Notes: generated by a model not told the origin, from the letters alone. A stretch of 64,000 bases of DNA from Pseudomonas cremoricolorata DSM 17059 = NBRC 16634 (GCF_000425745.1 NZ_KE384442.1:314968-378967), one strand, 5' to 3'; counted from the stretch's first letter, positions 26,565 through 34,803 are shown. A program made the numbers and translations.

Positions 26565-27677
26565 ATGATCAAGTCCCGCGCTGCCGTAGCCTTCGAAGCC
26601 AAGAAACCCCTGGAGATCGTCGAAGTCGACGTGGCCATGCCCAAGGCTGGCGAAGTGCTGTTGCGGGTGGTCGCCAGCGGCGTCTGCCATACCGATGCCT
26701 ACACCCTCTCGGGCGCTGACCCGGAAGGTATCTTCCCCTCCATCCTCGGCCACGAAGGCGGCGCCATCGTTGAAGCCATTGGCGAGGGCGTGACCTCGGT
26801 GGCCGTCGGCGACCACGTCATCCCGCTGTACACCCCTGAATGTGGCCAGTGCAAATTCTGCCGCTCGGGCAAGACCAACCTGTGCCAGGCCATTCGCGCC
26901 ACCCAGGGCAAGGGTCTGATGCCGGACGGCACCACGCGTTTCTCGTACAAAGGCCAGCAGTTGTTCCATTACATGGGCACCTCGACGTTCTCCGAGTACA
27001 CCGTGCTGCCGGAAATCTCCGTGGCCAAGATTCAGAAAGAAGCGCCGCTTGAGAAAGTCTGCCTGCTCGGCTGCGGTGTCACCACCGGCATTGGCGCGGT
27101 CCTCAACACCGCCAAGGTCAAGCCCGGTGACACCGTTGCCGTGTTCGGCCTGGGCGGCATTGGCCTGTCGGCGATCATCGGCGCGGTCAAGGCCAAGGCC
27201 TCGCGCATCATCGCCATCGACATCAACCCGGCCAAGTTCGAAATCGCCAAGCAGCTCGGCGCTACCGACTGCATCAACCCCAAGGAATACGACCGCCCGA
27301 TCCAGGAAGTCATCGTCGACCTCACCGACGGCGGTGTGGACTTCTCCTTCGAGTGCATCGGCAACGTGCAACTGATGCGTGCGGCGCTGGAGTGCTGCCA
27401 CAAGGGCTGGGGTGAGTCGGTGATCATTGGCGTGGCCGGTGCCGGCCAGGAAATCGCCACCCGTCCGTTCCAGCTGGTGACCGGTCGCGTCTGGCGCGGT
27501 TCGGCGTTCGGTGGCGTGCGTGGTCGCAGCGAGCTGCCAAGCTACGTCGAGATGTCCGAGAAGGGCGAGATTCCGCTGGATACCTTCATCACCCACACCA
27601 TGGGTCTGGAAGACATCAACAAGGCTTTTGACCTGATGCACGAAGGCAAGAGCATCCGCAGCGTGATCCACTTCTGA
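26565..27677 (+). CDS. adhC: S-(hydroxymethyl)glutathione dehydrogenase (class III alcohol dehydrogenase)
   Basis: Oxidises the formaldehyde-glutathione adduct to S-formylglutathione with NAD, in the cytoplasm. The 370-residue zinc enzyme shows the catalytic zinc motif region CHTDAYTLSG and GHEGGAIVE, the structural zinc cysteines in CGQCKFCRSGKTNLC, and the nucleotide-binding GLGGIGLS. ATG 26565 is used; the TTG just before it adds one residue. fghA follows after 8 bases, forming a formaldehyde detoxification operon. Confidence 0.97.
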   Translation: MIKSRAAVAFEAKKPLEIVEVDVAMPKAGEVLLRVVASGVCHTDAYTLSGADPEGIFPSILGHEGGAIVEAIGEGVTSVAVGDHVIPLYTPECGQCKFCRSGKTNLCQAIRATQGKGLMPDGTTRFSYKGQQLFHYMGTSTFSEYTVLPEISVAKIQKEAPLEKVCLLGCGVTTGIGAVLNTAKVKPGDTVAVFGLGGIGLSAIIGAVKAKASRIIAIDINPAKFEIAKQLGATDCINPKEYDRPIQEVIVDLTDGGVDFSFECIGNVQLMRAALECCHKGWGESVIIGVAGAGQEIATRPFQLVTGRVWRGSAFGGVRGRSELPSYVEMSEKGEIPLDTFITHTMGLEDINKAFDLMHEGKSIRSVIHF

Positions 27678-27685
27678 GGTCTGCC

Positions 27686-28540
27686 ATGAGCCTGGAAAAT
27701 ATCTCCTGTCAGAAAAGTTTCGGTGGCTGGCACAAGCGTTACCGGCACAGCTCCAAGGTGCTCGGCTGCGACATGGTGTTCGCGGTCTATCTGCCGCCAC
27801 AGGCCGAGCAGGGCGAGAAACTGCCCGTGCTGTACTGGCTCAGCGGCCTGACCTGCACCGACGAAAACTTCATGCAGAAGGCCGGCGCCCAGCGCCTGGC
27901 TGCCGAGCTGGGCCTGATCATCGTCGCACCGGACACCAGTCCGCGTGGCGATCAGGTGCCTGATGATCCGGACAACGCCTGGGACTTCGGCAAAGGCGCA
28001 GGTTTCTACGTCAATGCCACCCAGCAGCCGTGGGCACAGCACTACCGCATGCACGATTACGTGGTCGATGAGCTGCCAGCGTTGATCGAGGCGCACTTCC
28101 CGGCCTCGCAACAGCGCAGTATCAGCGGCCATTCCATGGGCGGACACGGGGCGTTGGTCTGCGCCTTGCGCAACCCGGGGCGTTATCAGTCGGTGTCGGC
28201 GTTCTCGCCGATCAGCAACCCGATGGATTGCCCGTGGGGCGAGAAGGCGCTGTCGCGCTATCTGGGTGAAGACCGTGCACGCTGGCGTGAGTGGGATGCC
28301 AGTGTGTTGCTGGCCGAGACCCCGTCCGGGCAGTGTCCGGCGCTTCTGGTCGACCAGGGCGATCGCGATGATTTCCTCGACAACCAGCTCAAGCCCCATG
28401 CCCTGGAGCAGGCCGCGCGTAAAGGCGGCCATAGCCTGACCTTGCGTCTGCAACCTGGCTATGACCACAGCTACTTCTTCATCGCCAGCTTCATCGACGA
28501 GCACCTGCGCCACCATGCCGTGGCCCTGGGCCGCGTCTGA
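27686..28540 (+). CDS. fghA: S-formylglutathione hydrolase
   Basis: Hydrolyses S-formylglutathione to formate and glutathione, completing the pathway begun by AdhC. The 284-residue esterase-D-type alpha/beta hydrolase carries the nucleophile Ser150 in GHSMGG, with Asp in a later QGDRDDF segment and a His in GYDHSYFF that fit the catalytic triad. It is 8 bases downstream of adhC. Confidence 0.96.
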   Translation: MSLENISCQKSFGGWHKRYRHSSKVLGCDMVFAVYLPPQAEQGEKLPVLYWLSGLTCTDENFMQKAGAQRLAAELGLIIVAPDTSPRGDQVPDDPDNAWDFGKGAGFYVNATQQPWAQHYRMHDYVVDELPALIEAHFPASQQRSISGHSMGGHGALVCALRNPGRYQSVSAFSPISNPMDCPWGEKALSRYLGEDRARWREWDASVLLAETPSGQCPALLVDQGDRDDFLDNQLKPHALEQAARKGGHSLTLRLQPGYDHSYFFIASFIDEHLRHHAVALGRV

Positions 28541-28588
28541 GCACAGGTGTGCTGCTAGACCCACACCGCTGCAAAGCGGGTAGAATCA

Positions 28589-28614
28589 CGCCCTGACTTA
28601 ATCGGGGCGTTTTT
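28589..28614 (+). terminator. Hairpin with T-run before ispF
   Basis: CGCCC (28589-28593) / GGGCG (28605-28609) stem, 11-nt loop, then TTTTT. It would end adhC-fghA transcription but also lies immediately upstream of the ispF start at 28617, so the ispF transcript must start inside or beyond it, or read through. Confidence 0.55.
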
Positions 28615-28616
28615 CT

Positions 28617-29090
28617 ATGCGTATTGGCCATGGCTACGATGTGCACCGTTTCACCGACGGCGACTTCATTACCTTGGGTGGGGTGAAGATCGCCCACCGC
28701 TTCGGATTGCTGGCGCACTCGGACGGTGATGTGCTGTTGCACGCGCTGAGCGACGCCTTGCTCGGCGCGGCTGCACTGGGCGATATCGGCAAGCATTTCC
28801 CTGACACCGACCCACAGTTCAAGGGTGCCGACAGCCGTGTGCTGTTGCGCCATGTGCTGAAGATCGTGCACGCCAAGGGCTGGAAGGTCGGCAATGTCGA
28901 CGCCACCATCGTTGCCCAGGCCCCGAAGATGGCGCCGCACATCGAGGCCATGCGCCAATGCATCGCCGCTGATCTGCAGGTCGAGCTGGACCAGGTCAAC
29001 GTCAAGGCCACCACCTCTGAAAAACTGGGCTTCACTGGCCGTGAGGAGGGCATCGCCGTGCACGCGGTCGCCCTGTTGCTGTCGGCATGA
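28617..29090 (+). CDS. ispF: 2-C-methyl-D-erythritol 2,4-cyclodiphosphate synthase
   Basis: Fifth MEP-pathway step, cyclising CDP-ME 2-phosphate. The 157-residue trimeric enzyme has the zinc ligands Asp8 and His10 in GHGYDVHRF, then the HSDGDVLLHALSDALLGA signature. The start has no strong Shine-Dalgarno sequence: GGGG ends nine bases upstream and a T-run follows it. Its stop overlaps truD by 4 bases. Confidence 0.97.
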   Translation: MRIGHGYDVHRFTDGDFITLGGVKIAHRFGLLAHSDGDVLLHALSDALLGAAALGDIGKHFPDTDPQFKGADSRVLLRHVLKIVHAKGWKVGNVDATIVAQAPKMAPHIEAMRQCIAADLQVELDQVNVKATTSEKLGFTGREEGIAVHAVALLLSA

Positions 29091-30145
29091 CCGAACTCGA
29101 ACTGCTGGGCCCGCGCGCAACCGGCGAGGCTCTCGGCACGGCGGTGCTCAAGGCCGTGGCCGAGGATTTCCAGGTCGACGAGGTACTCGACATTCCGCTT
29201 TCGGGGCAGGGCGAGCATCTGTGGCTGTGGGTGGAAAAACGCGACCTCAACACCGAAGAAGCCGCTCGCCGGCTGGCCCGCGCCGCAGGCGTGCCGGTCA
29301 GGTCGATCAGCTACGCCGGCCTCAAGGACCGCCAGGCGCTGACCCGTCAGTGGTTCAGCCTGCACTTGCCGGGCAAGGCCGATCCCGACCTTTCGCGCGC
29401 GCAAGACCAGACCCTGCGCATCCTCAAGCAGACCCGCCATCAGCGGAAGTTGCAGCGCGGCGCCCACGCGGCCAATGGTTTTACCTTGCGCCTGACCGCA
29501 CTTCAGGCCGATCGCCAGGCCCTCGATGCCCGCCTGGAGCTGCTCAAGGCGCAAGGCGTGCCGAACTACTTCGGCGCCCAGCGCTTCGGCTTCGCCGGCG
29601 GCAACGTGCACGACGCCCTGGATTGGGCGCAGCGTCAGGCTTTGCCTGAACAGCGCAACACCCGCTCGCGGCTGCTCTCGGCGGCACGCAGCTACCTGTT
29701 CAACCAGGTGCTCGCCGCGCGCGTGGCCGACGGCACCTGGCAACAGGCCCAGGTCGGTGACCTGCTGGCCTTCACCGACAGCCGCAGCTTCTTCATGGCC
29801 GGCGAGGCTGAATGCGTCGATCCGCGCCTGGCGATTCTCGACCTGCATCCCACCGGCCCGTTGTGGGGCATGGGCGAAACACCGGCAGGCGGAGCCGCTG
29901 CAGCACTCGAGCGCGCCACGGCCGACGCGCACGCGGCGTTGTGCCAGTGGCTGGCGCGTGCGGGCATGGATCACGAACGGCGTATCCTGCGGCTCCCTAT
30001 TGGCCGCCTGACGTGGCATTATCCCGAGCCTGATCTCCTGCAACTGGAATTCGTCCTGCCGGCCGGATGCTTCGCCACCGTGGTGGTGCGTGAACTTGTC
30101 GATCTGGTGCCAGCGGGGCAGACGGACAGCCCATGCGTATTCTGA
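29087..30145 (+). CDS. truD: tRNA pseudouridine(13) synthase TruD
   Basis: Makes pseudouridine 13 in tRNA-Glu. The 352-residue protein carries the catalytic Asp81 in SYAGLKDRQALT, and the family HAANGFTLRL and NYFGAQRFG segments. It overlaps ispF by 4 bases and surE by 13 bases, a conserved ispF-truD-surE-pcm arrangement. Confidence 0.96.
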   Translation: MTELELLGPRATGEALGTAVLKAVAEDFQVDEVLDIPLSGQGEHLWLWVEKRDLNTEEAARRLARAAGVPVRSISYAGLKDRQALTRQWFSLHLPGKADPDLSRAQDQTLRILKQTRHQRKLQRGAHAANGFTLRLTALQADRQALDARLELLKAQGVPNYFGAQRFGFAGGNVHDALDWAQRQALPEQRNTRSRLLSAARSYLFNQVLAARVADGTWQQAQVGDLLAFTDSRSFFMAGEAECVDPRLAILDLHPTGPLWGMGETPAGGAAAALERATADAHAALCQWLARAGMDHERRILRLPIGRLTWHYPEPDLLQLEFVLPAGCFATVVVRELVDLVPAGQTDSPCVF

Positions 30146-30882
30146 TTTCCAACGACGACGGTGTAACAGCACCGGGCCTGGCGGCGCTGCACGCTGCGCT
30201 GGCCGATTACGCCGAATGCGCGGTGATCGCCCCTGAGCAAGATAAAAGCGGCGCCGGCAGCTCGCTGACCCTCGACCGGCCGCTGCACCCGCAGCGCCTG
30301 GCCAATGGCTTCATCAGCCTCAATGGCACTCCGACCGACTGCGTGCACCTGGGTCTGAACGGGCTGCTCGAACAGACGCCGGACATGGTCGTCTCGGGCA
30401 TCAACCTGGGCGCCAACCTGGGCGATGACGTGCTGTATTCCGGCACTGTCGCAGCGGCCCTGGAGGGGCGCTTCCTCGGCGGCACCTCGCTGGCGTTCTC
30501 GTTGCTGTCGCGCCAGCCCGACAACCTGCCGTGCGCCGCCTACATCGCTCGGCGTCTGGTCGAGGCGCAGGCACGCCTGAGCCTGCCTGCGCGTACCGTA
30601 CTCAACGTCAACATTCCCAACCTGCCGCTCGATCACATCCGCGGCATCCGCCTGACCCGCCTGGGCCATCGGGCGCGGGCCGCGGCACCGACCAAGGTGG
30701 TCAACCCGCGCGGCAAGGAAGGCTACTGGATCGCGGTGGCCGGCGACGCCGAGGATGGCGGGCCCGGCACCGACTTCCATGCCGTGATGCAGGGCTACGT
30801 GTCGATCACGCCGTTGCAGCTCGATCGCACCTTCAGCGATGCCTTCGAGCCGCTGCAAGGCTGGTTGGAGGGCGTGCTCTGA
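30133..30882 (+). CDS. surE: 5'/3'-nucleotidase SurE
   Basis: Metal-dependent phosphatase acting on nucleoside monophosphates and polyphosphate, linked to stationary-phase survival. The 249-residue protein begins MRILISNDDG with the metal-binding Asp8-Asp9, and contains SGINLGANLGDDVLYSGTV. It overlaps truD by 13 bases and shares one base with pcm (TGATG). Confidence 0.96.
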   Translation: MRILISNDDGVTAPGLAALHAALADYAECAVIAPEQDKSGAGSSLTLDRPLHPQRLANGFISLNGTPTDCVHLGLNGLLEQTPDMVVSGINLGANLGDDVLYSGTVAAALEGRFLGGTSLAFSLLSRQPDNLPCAAYIARRLVEAQARLSLPARTVLNVNIPNLPLDHIRGIRLTRLGHRARAAAPTKVVNPRGKEGYWIAVAGDAEDGGPGTDFHAVMQGYVSITPLQLDRTFSDAFEPLQGWLEGVL

Positions 30883-31559
30883 TGCGTGAGCAGGACGATC
30901 TGATGCGCCGTGGAATCGGCATGACTTCCCAGCGCACCCGTGAGCGCTTGATCCAGCGTTTGAGCGAGGAGGGGGTCAGCAACCCCAAGGTGCTCGAAGT
31001 GATTCGCCGCACGCCTCGTCACCTGTTCGTCGACGAGGCCCTGGCGCATCGCGCCTATGAAGACACCGCGCTGCCCATCGGCCATAACCAGACCATCTCG
31101 CAGCCGTATATGGTCGCGCACATGAGCGAGGTATTGCTGCAGGACGGTCCGCTCGACAAAGTCATGGAAATCGGCACCGGTTCGGGCTACCAGACGGCGA
31201 TTCTCGCGCAGCTGGTCGAGCGTGTGTTTTCGGTCGAGCGCATCAAGAGCCTGCAGGATCGAGCCAAGGAACGCCTGGTCGAGCTGAACCTGCGCAATGT
31301 GGTGTTTCGCTGGGGCGATGGCTGTGAGGGCTGGCCGGCACTGGCACCTTACAACGGCATCATCGTCACGGCGGTCGCCAGTGAAGTGCCGCAGGCGCTG
31401 CTCGATCAGCTGGCGCCAGGTGGGCGCCTGGTGATTCCGGTAGGGCCGGCAGGCGAGGTGCAGCAACTGCTGTTGATCGTGCGTGAAGAGCATGGCTTCT
31501 CACGCACGGTACTCGGCACCGTGCGCTTCGTGCCGCTGGTCAATGGCCCGATAGCCTGA
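30882..31559 (+). CDS. pcm: Protein-L-isoaspartate O-methyltransferase
   Basis: Methylates isoaspartyl residues in damaged proteins with SAM to start their repair. The 225-residue form from ATG 30882 is used because it overlaps the surE stop; ATGs at 30903 and 30921 (MTSQRTRERL) are alternatives giving 218 or 212 residues. The SAM-binding motif MEIGTGSGYQTA and the post-I VFSVERI are clear. Confidence 0.94.
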   Translation: MREQDDLMRRGIGMTSQRTRERLIQRLSEEGVSNPKVLEVIRRTPRHLFVDEALAHRAYEDTALPIGHNQTISQPYMVAHMSEVLLQDGPLDKVMEIGTGSGYQTAILAQLVERVFSVERIKSLQDRAKERLVELNLRNVVFRWGDGCEGWPALAPYNGIIVTAVASEVPQALLDQLAPGGRLVIPVGPAGEVQQLLLIVREEHGFSRTVLGTVRFVPLVNGPIA

Positions 31560-31688
31560 GCCCGGCGACAGGATTTTTTCCCGCGAAGGCGAATTCTCGA
31601 CGGGCCACCCTGTCTATCTGGCGTGTAGCTGCCAGACTACGGTCCGACGTGGCCCACGTTTCAGCCTCAGGGCTCGGCTGGGCAGAGA

Positions 31689-31694
31689 TACAAT
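31689..31694 (+). promoter_or_regulatory. Candidate -10 element for nlpD
   Basis: TACAAT lies 59 bases before nlpD in a 193-base gap after pcm. The rest of that gap holds no gene I can support. No good -35 is seen. Confidence 0.3.
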
Positions 31695-31752
31695 CACAAC
31701 ATCATTGCCTGTGTTTTGGCATTTCATTTTGGCAGGGTGAGGGGAGCGGCGG

Positions 31753-32607
31753 GTGGTTCACACAGTCATGCGGCAGCGCAGGGAACGGGCGGGATTCAAA
31801 CTTCTGGTGATTGCGCTGGCCATGGGGACGTTGCTCGCCGGTTGTTCCAGCACCAGCTCCAACAGTGCGCGCGTGGTCGACCGCAACAGCGCTGCCGCAG
31901 CCAAGCGCCCCGCCGTTACTTCCGGTCAATATGTCGTCAAGCCTGGCGACACGCTGTTCTCCATCGCCTTCCGCTACGGCTGGGACTACAAAGAGCTGGC
32001 CGCGCGCAACGGCATCGCTGCGCCCTATACCATCCGCCCGGGGCAGGCCATACGCTTCAGCAGCGGTTCGGGTGCCACCACTGTGGTGACGAGCCCGTCG
32101 TCTTCCAGCAAAACCACTGTCACTCGCCGCCCGGCAGGCGCCGCAGCCCCCGCGCCGACTGTCACCAAAACGACATCTACGCCATCTTCGAGCACGACCA
32201 CGACAGTCACTCAGGTGCCTGCTGCAGAGCGCACCGCAGGCGGCTGGATGTGGCCGGCCAATGGCGTGGTGATCGGTAAATTCGCTTCAAACGGTAGTTT
32301 GAATAAAGGCATTGATATCGCCGGTGATTTGGGACAGCCTGTTTTTGCTGCGTCGAGCGGTTCGGTCGTTTACGCCGGTAGTGGTCTGCGCGGTTACGGC
32401 GAACTGATCATCATCAAGCACAGCGACACCTACGTCAGCGCCTACGGACATAACCGCAGGCTTTTGGTTCGGGAAGGGCAGCAGGTCAAGGCGGGGCAGA
32501 CGATTGCTGAAATGGGCTCTACGGGTACCGACCGTGTGAAACTGCATTTTGAAATTCGCCGTCAGGGTAAACCCGTCGATCCGCTACAATTCTTGCCACG
32601 CCGTTGA
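31753..32607 (+). CDS. nlpD: Lipoprotein NlpD, amidase activator (LysM plus degenerate LytM/M23)
   Basis: Outer-membrane lipoprotein that activates a periplasmic amidase during septum splitting. The GTG start at 31753 is chosen because GAGGGGAG lies six bases upstream; ATG 31768 is the alternative. The signal peptide ends in a lipobox LLAGC (Cys31), then a LysM domain (about 59-102), a Ser/Thr/Pro linker and a C-terminal M23 fold (about 175-280). The first zinc His is replaced by Asn (NKGIDIAGD), so it should lack peptidase activity. The rpoS promoter region lies inside it. Confidence 0.94.
   Translation: MVHTVMRQRRERAGFKLLVIALAMGTLLAGCSSTSSNSARVVDRNSAAAAKRPAVTSGQYVVKPGDTLFSIAFRYGWDYKELAARNGIAAPYTIRPGQAIRFSSGSGATTVVTSPSSSSKTTVTRRPAGAAAPAPTVTKTTSTPSSSTTTTVTQVPAAERTAGGWMWPANGVVIGKFASNGSLNKGIDIAGDLGQPVFAASSGSVVYAGSGLRGYGELIIIKHSDTYVSAYGHNRRLLVREGQQVKAGQTIAEMGSTGTDRVKLHFEIRRQGKPVDPLQFLPRR
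32286..32303 (+). promoter_or_regulatory. PsrA-type operator inside nlpD
   Basis: A perfect inverted repeat TTCAAAC-GGTA-GTTTGAA. It matches the published PsrA consensus (G/C)AAAC(N2-4)GTTTG/C, and PsrA activates rpoS in Pseudomonas from a site in nlpD. It lies 415 bases before the rpoS start, which fits the long rpoS leader. Confidence 0.8.
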
Positions 32608-32686
32608 TTGTTGTACCTGGCCTGTTCCTTGGAGATCAAATGGGGACAGGCTCCAGTACTACCAGGGATAGAGGTGGTGCTCGAGT

Positions 32687-32702
32687 CTGAGTTCGAACTC
32701 AG
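32687..32702 (+). promoter_or_regulatory. Perfect palindrome next to the rpoS ribosome-binding site
   Basis: The 16-base palindrome CTGAGTTCGAACTCAG is immediately followed by CAAAGGAC, the likely Shine-Dalgarno sequence, 15 bases before the rpoS ATG. It could be an mRNA hairpin affecting rpoS translation or a protein site; the sequence alone does not decide. Confidence 0.4.
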
Positions 32703-32717
32703 CAAAGGACTATAACA

Positions 32718-33725
32718 ATGGCTCTCAGTAAAGAAGTGCCTAGGTTTGACATCGACGATGACGTACTCCTGATGGAGACCGGCATCGTTTTGGAAACGGA
32801 TGTGGTGTCAGACGAACCTGCTGTATCTTCGGTTCGGACCAAGTCGAAACAGAGCGCTACGCTCAAGCAACACAAGTACATCGATTACAGTCGGGCGCTC
32901 GACGCTACCCAGCTGTACCTCAATGAAATCGGTTTTTCTCCGCTGCTCACCCCCGAGGAAGAAGTCCATTTTGCGCGTTTGTCGCAAAAGGGTGATCCGG
33001 CTGGGCGCAAGCGCATGATCGAAAGCAACCTGCGGCTGGTGGTCAAGATCGCCAGGCGTTACGTCAATCGCGGGCTGTCGCTGCTCGACCTGATCGAAGA
33101 AGGCAACCTGGGCCTGATCCGCGCCGTCGAAAAATTCGACCCCGAACGCGGCTTCCGCTTTTCGACCTACGCCACCTGGTGGATTCGTCAGACCATCGAA
33201 CGGGCGATCATGAATCAGACACGTACGATTCGTTTGCCGATTCACGTGGTCAAAGAGCTCAACGTCTACCTCAGGGCCGCTCGCGAGCTGACCCAGAAAC
33301 TCGATCACGAACCCTCCGCTGAAGAAATCGCCACGTTGCTGGAAAAGCCGGTGGCTGAAGTCAAGCGCATGCTCGGTCTCAACGAGCGCGTTTCCTCCGT
33401 CGATGTGTCGCTCGGCCCTGATTCAGACAAGACCCTGCTCGACACCCTCACCGACGACCGTCCAACCGACCCGTGCGATCTGCTACAGGACGACGACCTG
33501 TCGCGCAGCATCGATCAGTGGTTGGGCGAGCTGACCGAGAAACAACGGGAAGTGGTGATCCGCCGCTTCGGCCTGCGCGGCCATGAAAGCAGCACCCTCG
33601 AGGACGTTGGCCTGGAGATTGGCCTGACCCGAGAGCGTGTGCGGCAGATTCAGGTCGAGGGGCTCAAGCGTCTGCGTGAGATCCTTGAAAAGAATGGGCT
33701 CTCCAGCGAGTCGCTGTTCCAGTAA
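32718..33725 (+). CDS. rpoS: RNA polymerase sigma factor RpoS
   Basis: Stationary-phase and general-stress sigma factor. The 335-residue protein has region 1.2 (YLNEIG), region 2 with the RYVNRGLSLLDLIEEGNLGLIRAVEKFD and STYATWWIRQTIERA core, region 3 and a region 4 helix-turn-helix (TLEDVGLEIGLTRERVRQIQ). It follows nlpD by 110 bases; the PsrA-type box inside nlpD indicates its own promoter. A strong terminator follows. Confidence 0.98.
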   Translation: MALSKEVPRFDIDDDVLLMETGIVLETDVVSDEPAVSSVRTKSKQSATLKQHKYIDYSRALDATQLYLNEIGFSPLLTPEEEVHFARLSQKGDPAGRKRMIESNLRLVVKIARRYVNRGLSLLDLIEEGNLGLIRAVEKFDPERGFRFSTYATWWIRQTIERAIMNQTRTIRLPIHVVKELNVYLRAARELTQKLDHEPSAEEIATLLEKPVAEVKRMLGLNERVSSVDVSLGPDSDKTLLDTLTDDRPTDPCDLLQDDDLSRSIDQWLGELTEKQREVVIRRFGLRGHESSTLEDVGLEIGLTRERVRQIQVEGLKRLREILEKNGLSSESLFQ

Positions 33726-33744
33726 ACGTACATGGGTAGGCCAC

Positions 33745-33771
33745 AAGCCCCGATCCGTTCGGGGCTTTTTA
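33745..33771 (+). terminator. Intrinsic terminator of rpoS
   Basis: Stem AAGCCCCG / CGGGGCTT with a 7-nt loop followed by TTTTT, 20 nt past the rpoS stop. Confidence 0.9.
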
Positions 33772-33817
33772 TTGGCCAGTGAAAAATCCTGCACTGCATC
33801 CGCTTACTGGCGCTGCG

Positions 33818-33835
33818 TGTAAGCATTTTCCTAGT
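33818..33835 (+). promoter_or_regulatory. GacA-type upstream activating sequence for rsmZ
   Basis: TGTAAG-CATTTT-CCTAGT resembles the conserved TGTAAG-N6-CTTACA element, with the left half perfect and the right half degenerate. It is about 180 bases before the predicted rsmZ start, the known distance in fluorescent pseudomonads. A second TGTAAG half site lies at 33841-33846. Confidence 0.6.
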
Positions 33836-33973
33836 CGTTCTGTAAGTCGTTGAACGCTCCACGGGTAAATTACAGCGCCATACAGCTGGGGATTTTTCCT
33901 AAGTCTATGAAAAATATAGATTTTTAAGGTGTTTGTTTCTGTGTCAGCTGTATTGTTTTGAGAGACATGCCGA

Positions 33974-34001
33974 TTGTGCAGACGCTGGGAAACGTTACTA
34001 T
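33974..34001 (+). promoter_or_regulatory. Predicted rsmZ promoter
   Basis: TTGTGC (33974-33979) and TACTAT (33996-34001) with a 16-base spacer, placing the start near 34008-34010. Confidence 0.6.
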
Positions 34002-34008
34002 CTGCACT

Positions 34009-34139
34009 GTGTCTACGGACAGGCACAGGCCCTTAGGGAAAAGAGCCAAGGACGTCGCGGGATGCGACTCATCAGGATGATGATAGGAATACAGGGAAAA
34101 TGGAGAAAATGTGGGCGGGTAACTCCGCCCCTTTTTTTT
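34009..34139 (+). ncRNA. rsmZ: Small regulatory RNA RsmZ
   Basis: Gac/Rsm sRNA that sequesters the translational repressors RsmA/RsmE. The region lies between rpoS and fdxA, the known rsmZ locus. It starts TGTCTACGGACAGG and holds eight GGA motifs, several in hairpin loops: GTCGC-GGGAT-GCGAC and TCATC-AGGAT-GATGA are visible. It ends in the terminator GGCGGGTAACTCCGCC followed by eight T. The 5' end is inferred from the promoter; the 3' end from the T-run. Confidence 0.88.
34113..34139 (+). terminator. rsmZ terminator
   Basis: Stem GGCGG / CCGCC around GTAACT, followed by CC and an eight-base T-run. Confidence 0.88.
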
Positions 34140-34153
34140 GCCCGGTAAAAACT

Positions 34154-34179
34154 GAAAAAGGCCCTTGCGGGCCTTTTTC
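34154..34179 (-). terminator. Terminator of fdxA, likely bidirectional
   Basis: Perfect 11-base stem GAAAAAGGCCC / GGGCCTTTTTC with loop TTGC, just beyond the fdxA stop. The A-run on one side and T-run on the other let it act on both strands. Confidence 0.9.
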
Positions 34180-34196
34180 ATGTCGACATGGGCGTG

Positions 34197-34520
34197 TCAG
34201 CGTTCAAGATCGCTAACTTTGCCAGTCTTGCCATCCCACTCGGCGGCATCAGGCAGAGCGTCTTTCTTCTCGGTGATGTTGGGCCAGATTTCCGCCAGCT
34301 CGGCATTCAGCTCGATGAAGTTCTCCATGCCGGCAGGAATTTCATCTTCCGAGAAGATGGCCTGCGCGGGGCACTCGGGCTCGCACAGCGCACAGTCAAT
34401 GCACTCGTCGGGGTGAATGACCAGGAAGTTCGGGCCTTCGTAAAAGCAGTCCACCGGGCAGACTTCTACGCAGTCGGTGTACTTGCACTTGATGCAGTTG
34501 TCGGTGACGACGAAGGACAT
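34197..34520 (-). CDS. fdxA: Ferredoxin FdxA, 7Fe-8S type
   Basis: Low-potential electron carrier of the Azotobacter FdI type. The 107-residue protein has CIKCKYTDCVEVCPVDCF, giving the 3Fe-4S set plus one cluster ligand, and CIDCALCEPECP for the 4Fe-4S cluster, with the long C-terminal extension of this family. Start at 34520 is preceded on the minus strand by GGAGAG. It lies between rsmZ and mutS as in other Pseudomonas. Confidence 0.95.
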   Translation of the reverse strand: MSFVVTDNCIKCKYTDCVEVCPVDCFYEGPNFLVIHPDECIDCALCEPECPAQAIFSEDEIPAGMENFIELNAELAEIWPNITEKKDALPDAAEWDGKTGKVSDLER

Positions 34521-34605
34521 TTCTAATTCTCTCCTCAGGCGACGGCAGCTTGCCCTTCCTTATCGGGGCAGCACGGTTCACGAAATATGGCCGCAGGCCA
34601 GGCCA

Positions 34606-34745
34606 GGCCCCATACGAAAAACCTTGATACTCGTTCATGCTGCGTTGAAAACAGCCTCGCAATGCTCATGTACACCCGTACACTGCGCTTGCTCGGCTGT
34701 TTTCGCCTTGCCTGACCTTCGTCTCAAGACTTTTCATACGGCGCC
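34606..34745. repeat. 140-bp imperfect inverted-repeat element between fdxA and mutS
   Basis: Two 51-base arms (34606-34656 and 34695-34745) pair over about two thirds of their length, with perfect ends GAAAACAGCC / GGCTGTTTTC next to the centre and conserved tips GGC..CC and TA-GAAAA. The 38-base centre is itself partly self-complementary around TGTACACCCGTACA. I recall similar sequences in intergenic regions of other Pseudomonas, but cannot search. No frame in it looks coding. Confidence 0.6.
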
Positions 34746-34803
34746 TAATAACCTGCGGCACTCGCAAACCGCGCCGGATTCTACCAGCTTGCGCGGCGCG
34801 GCG

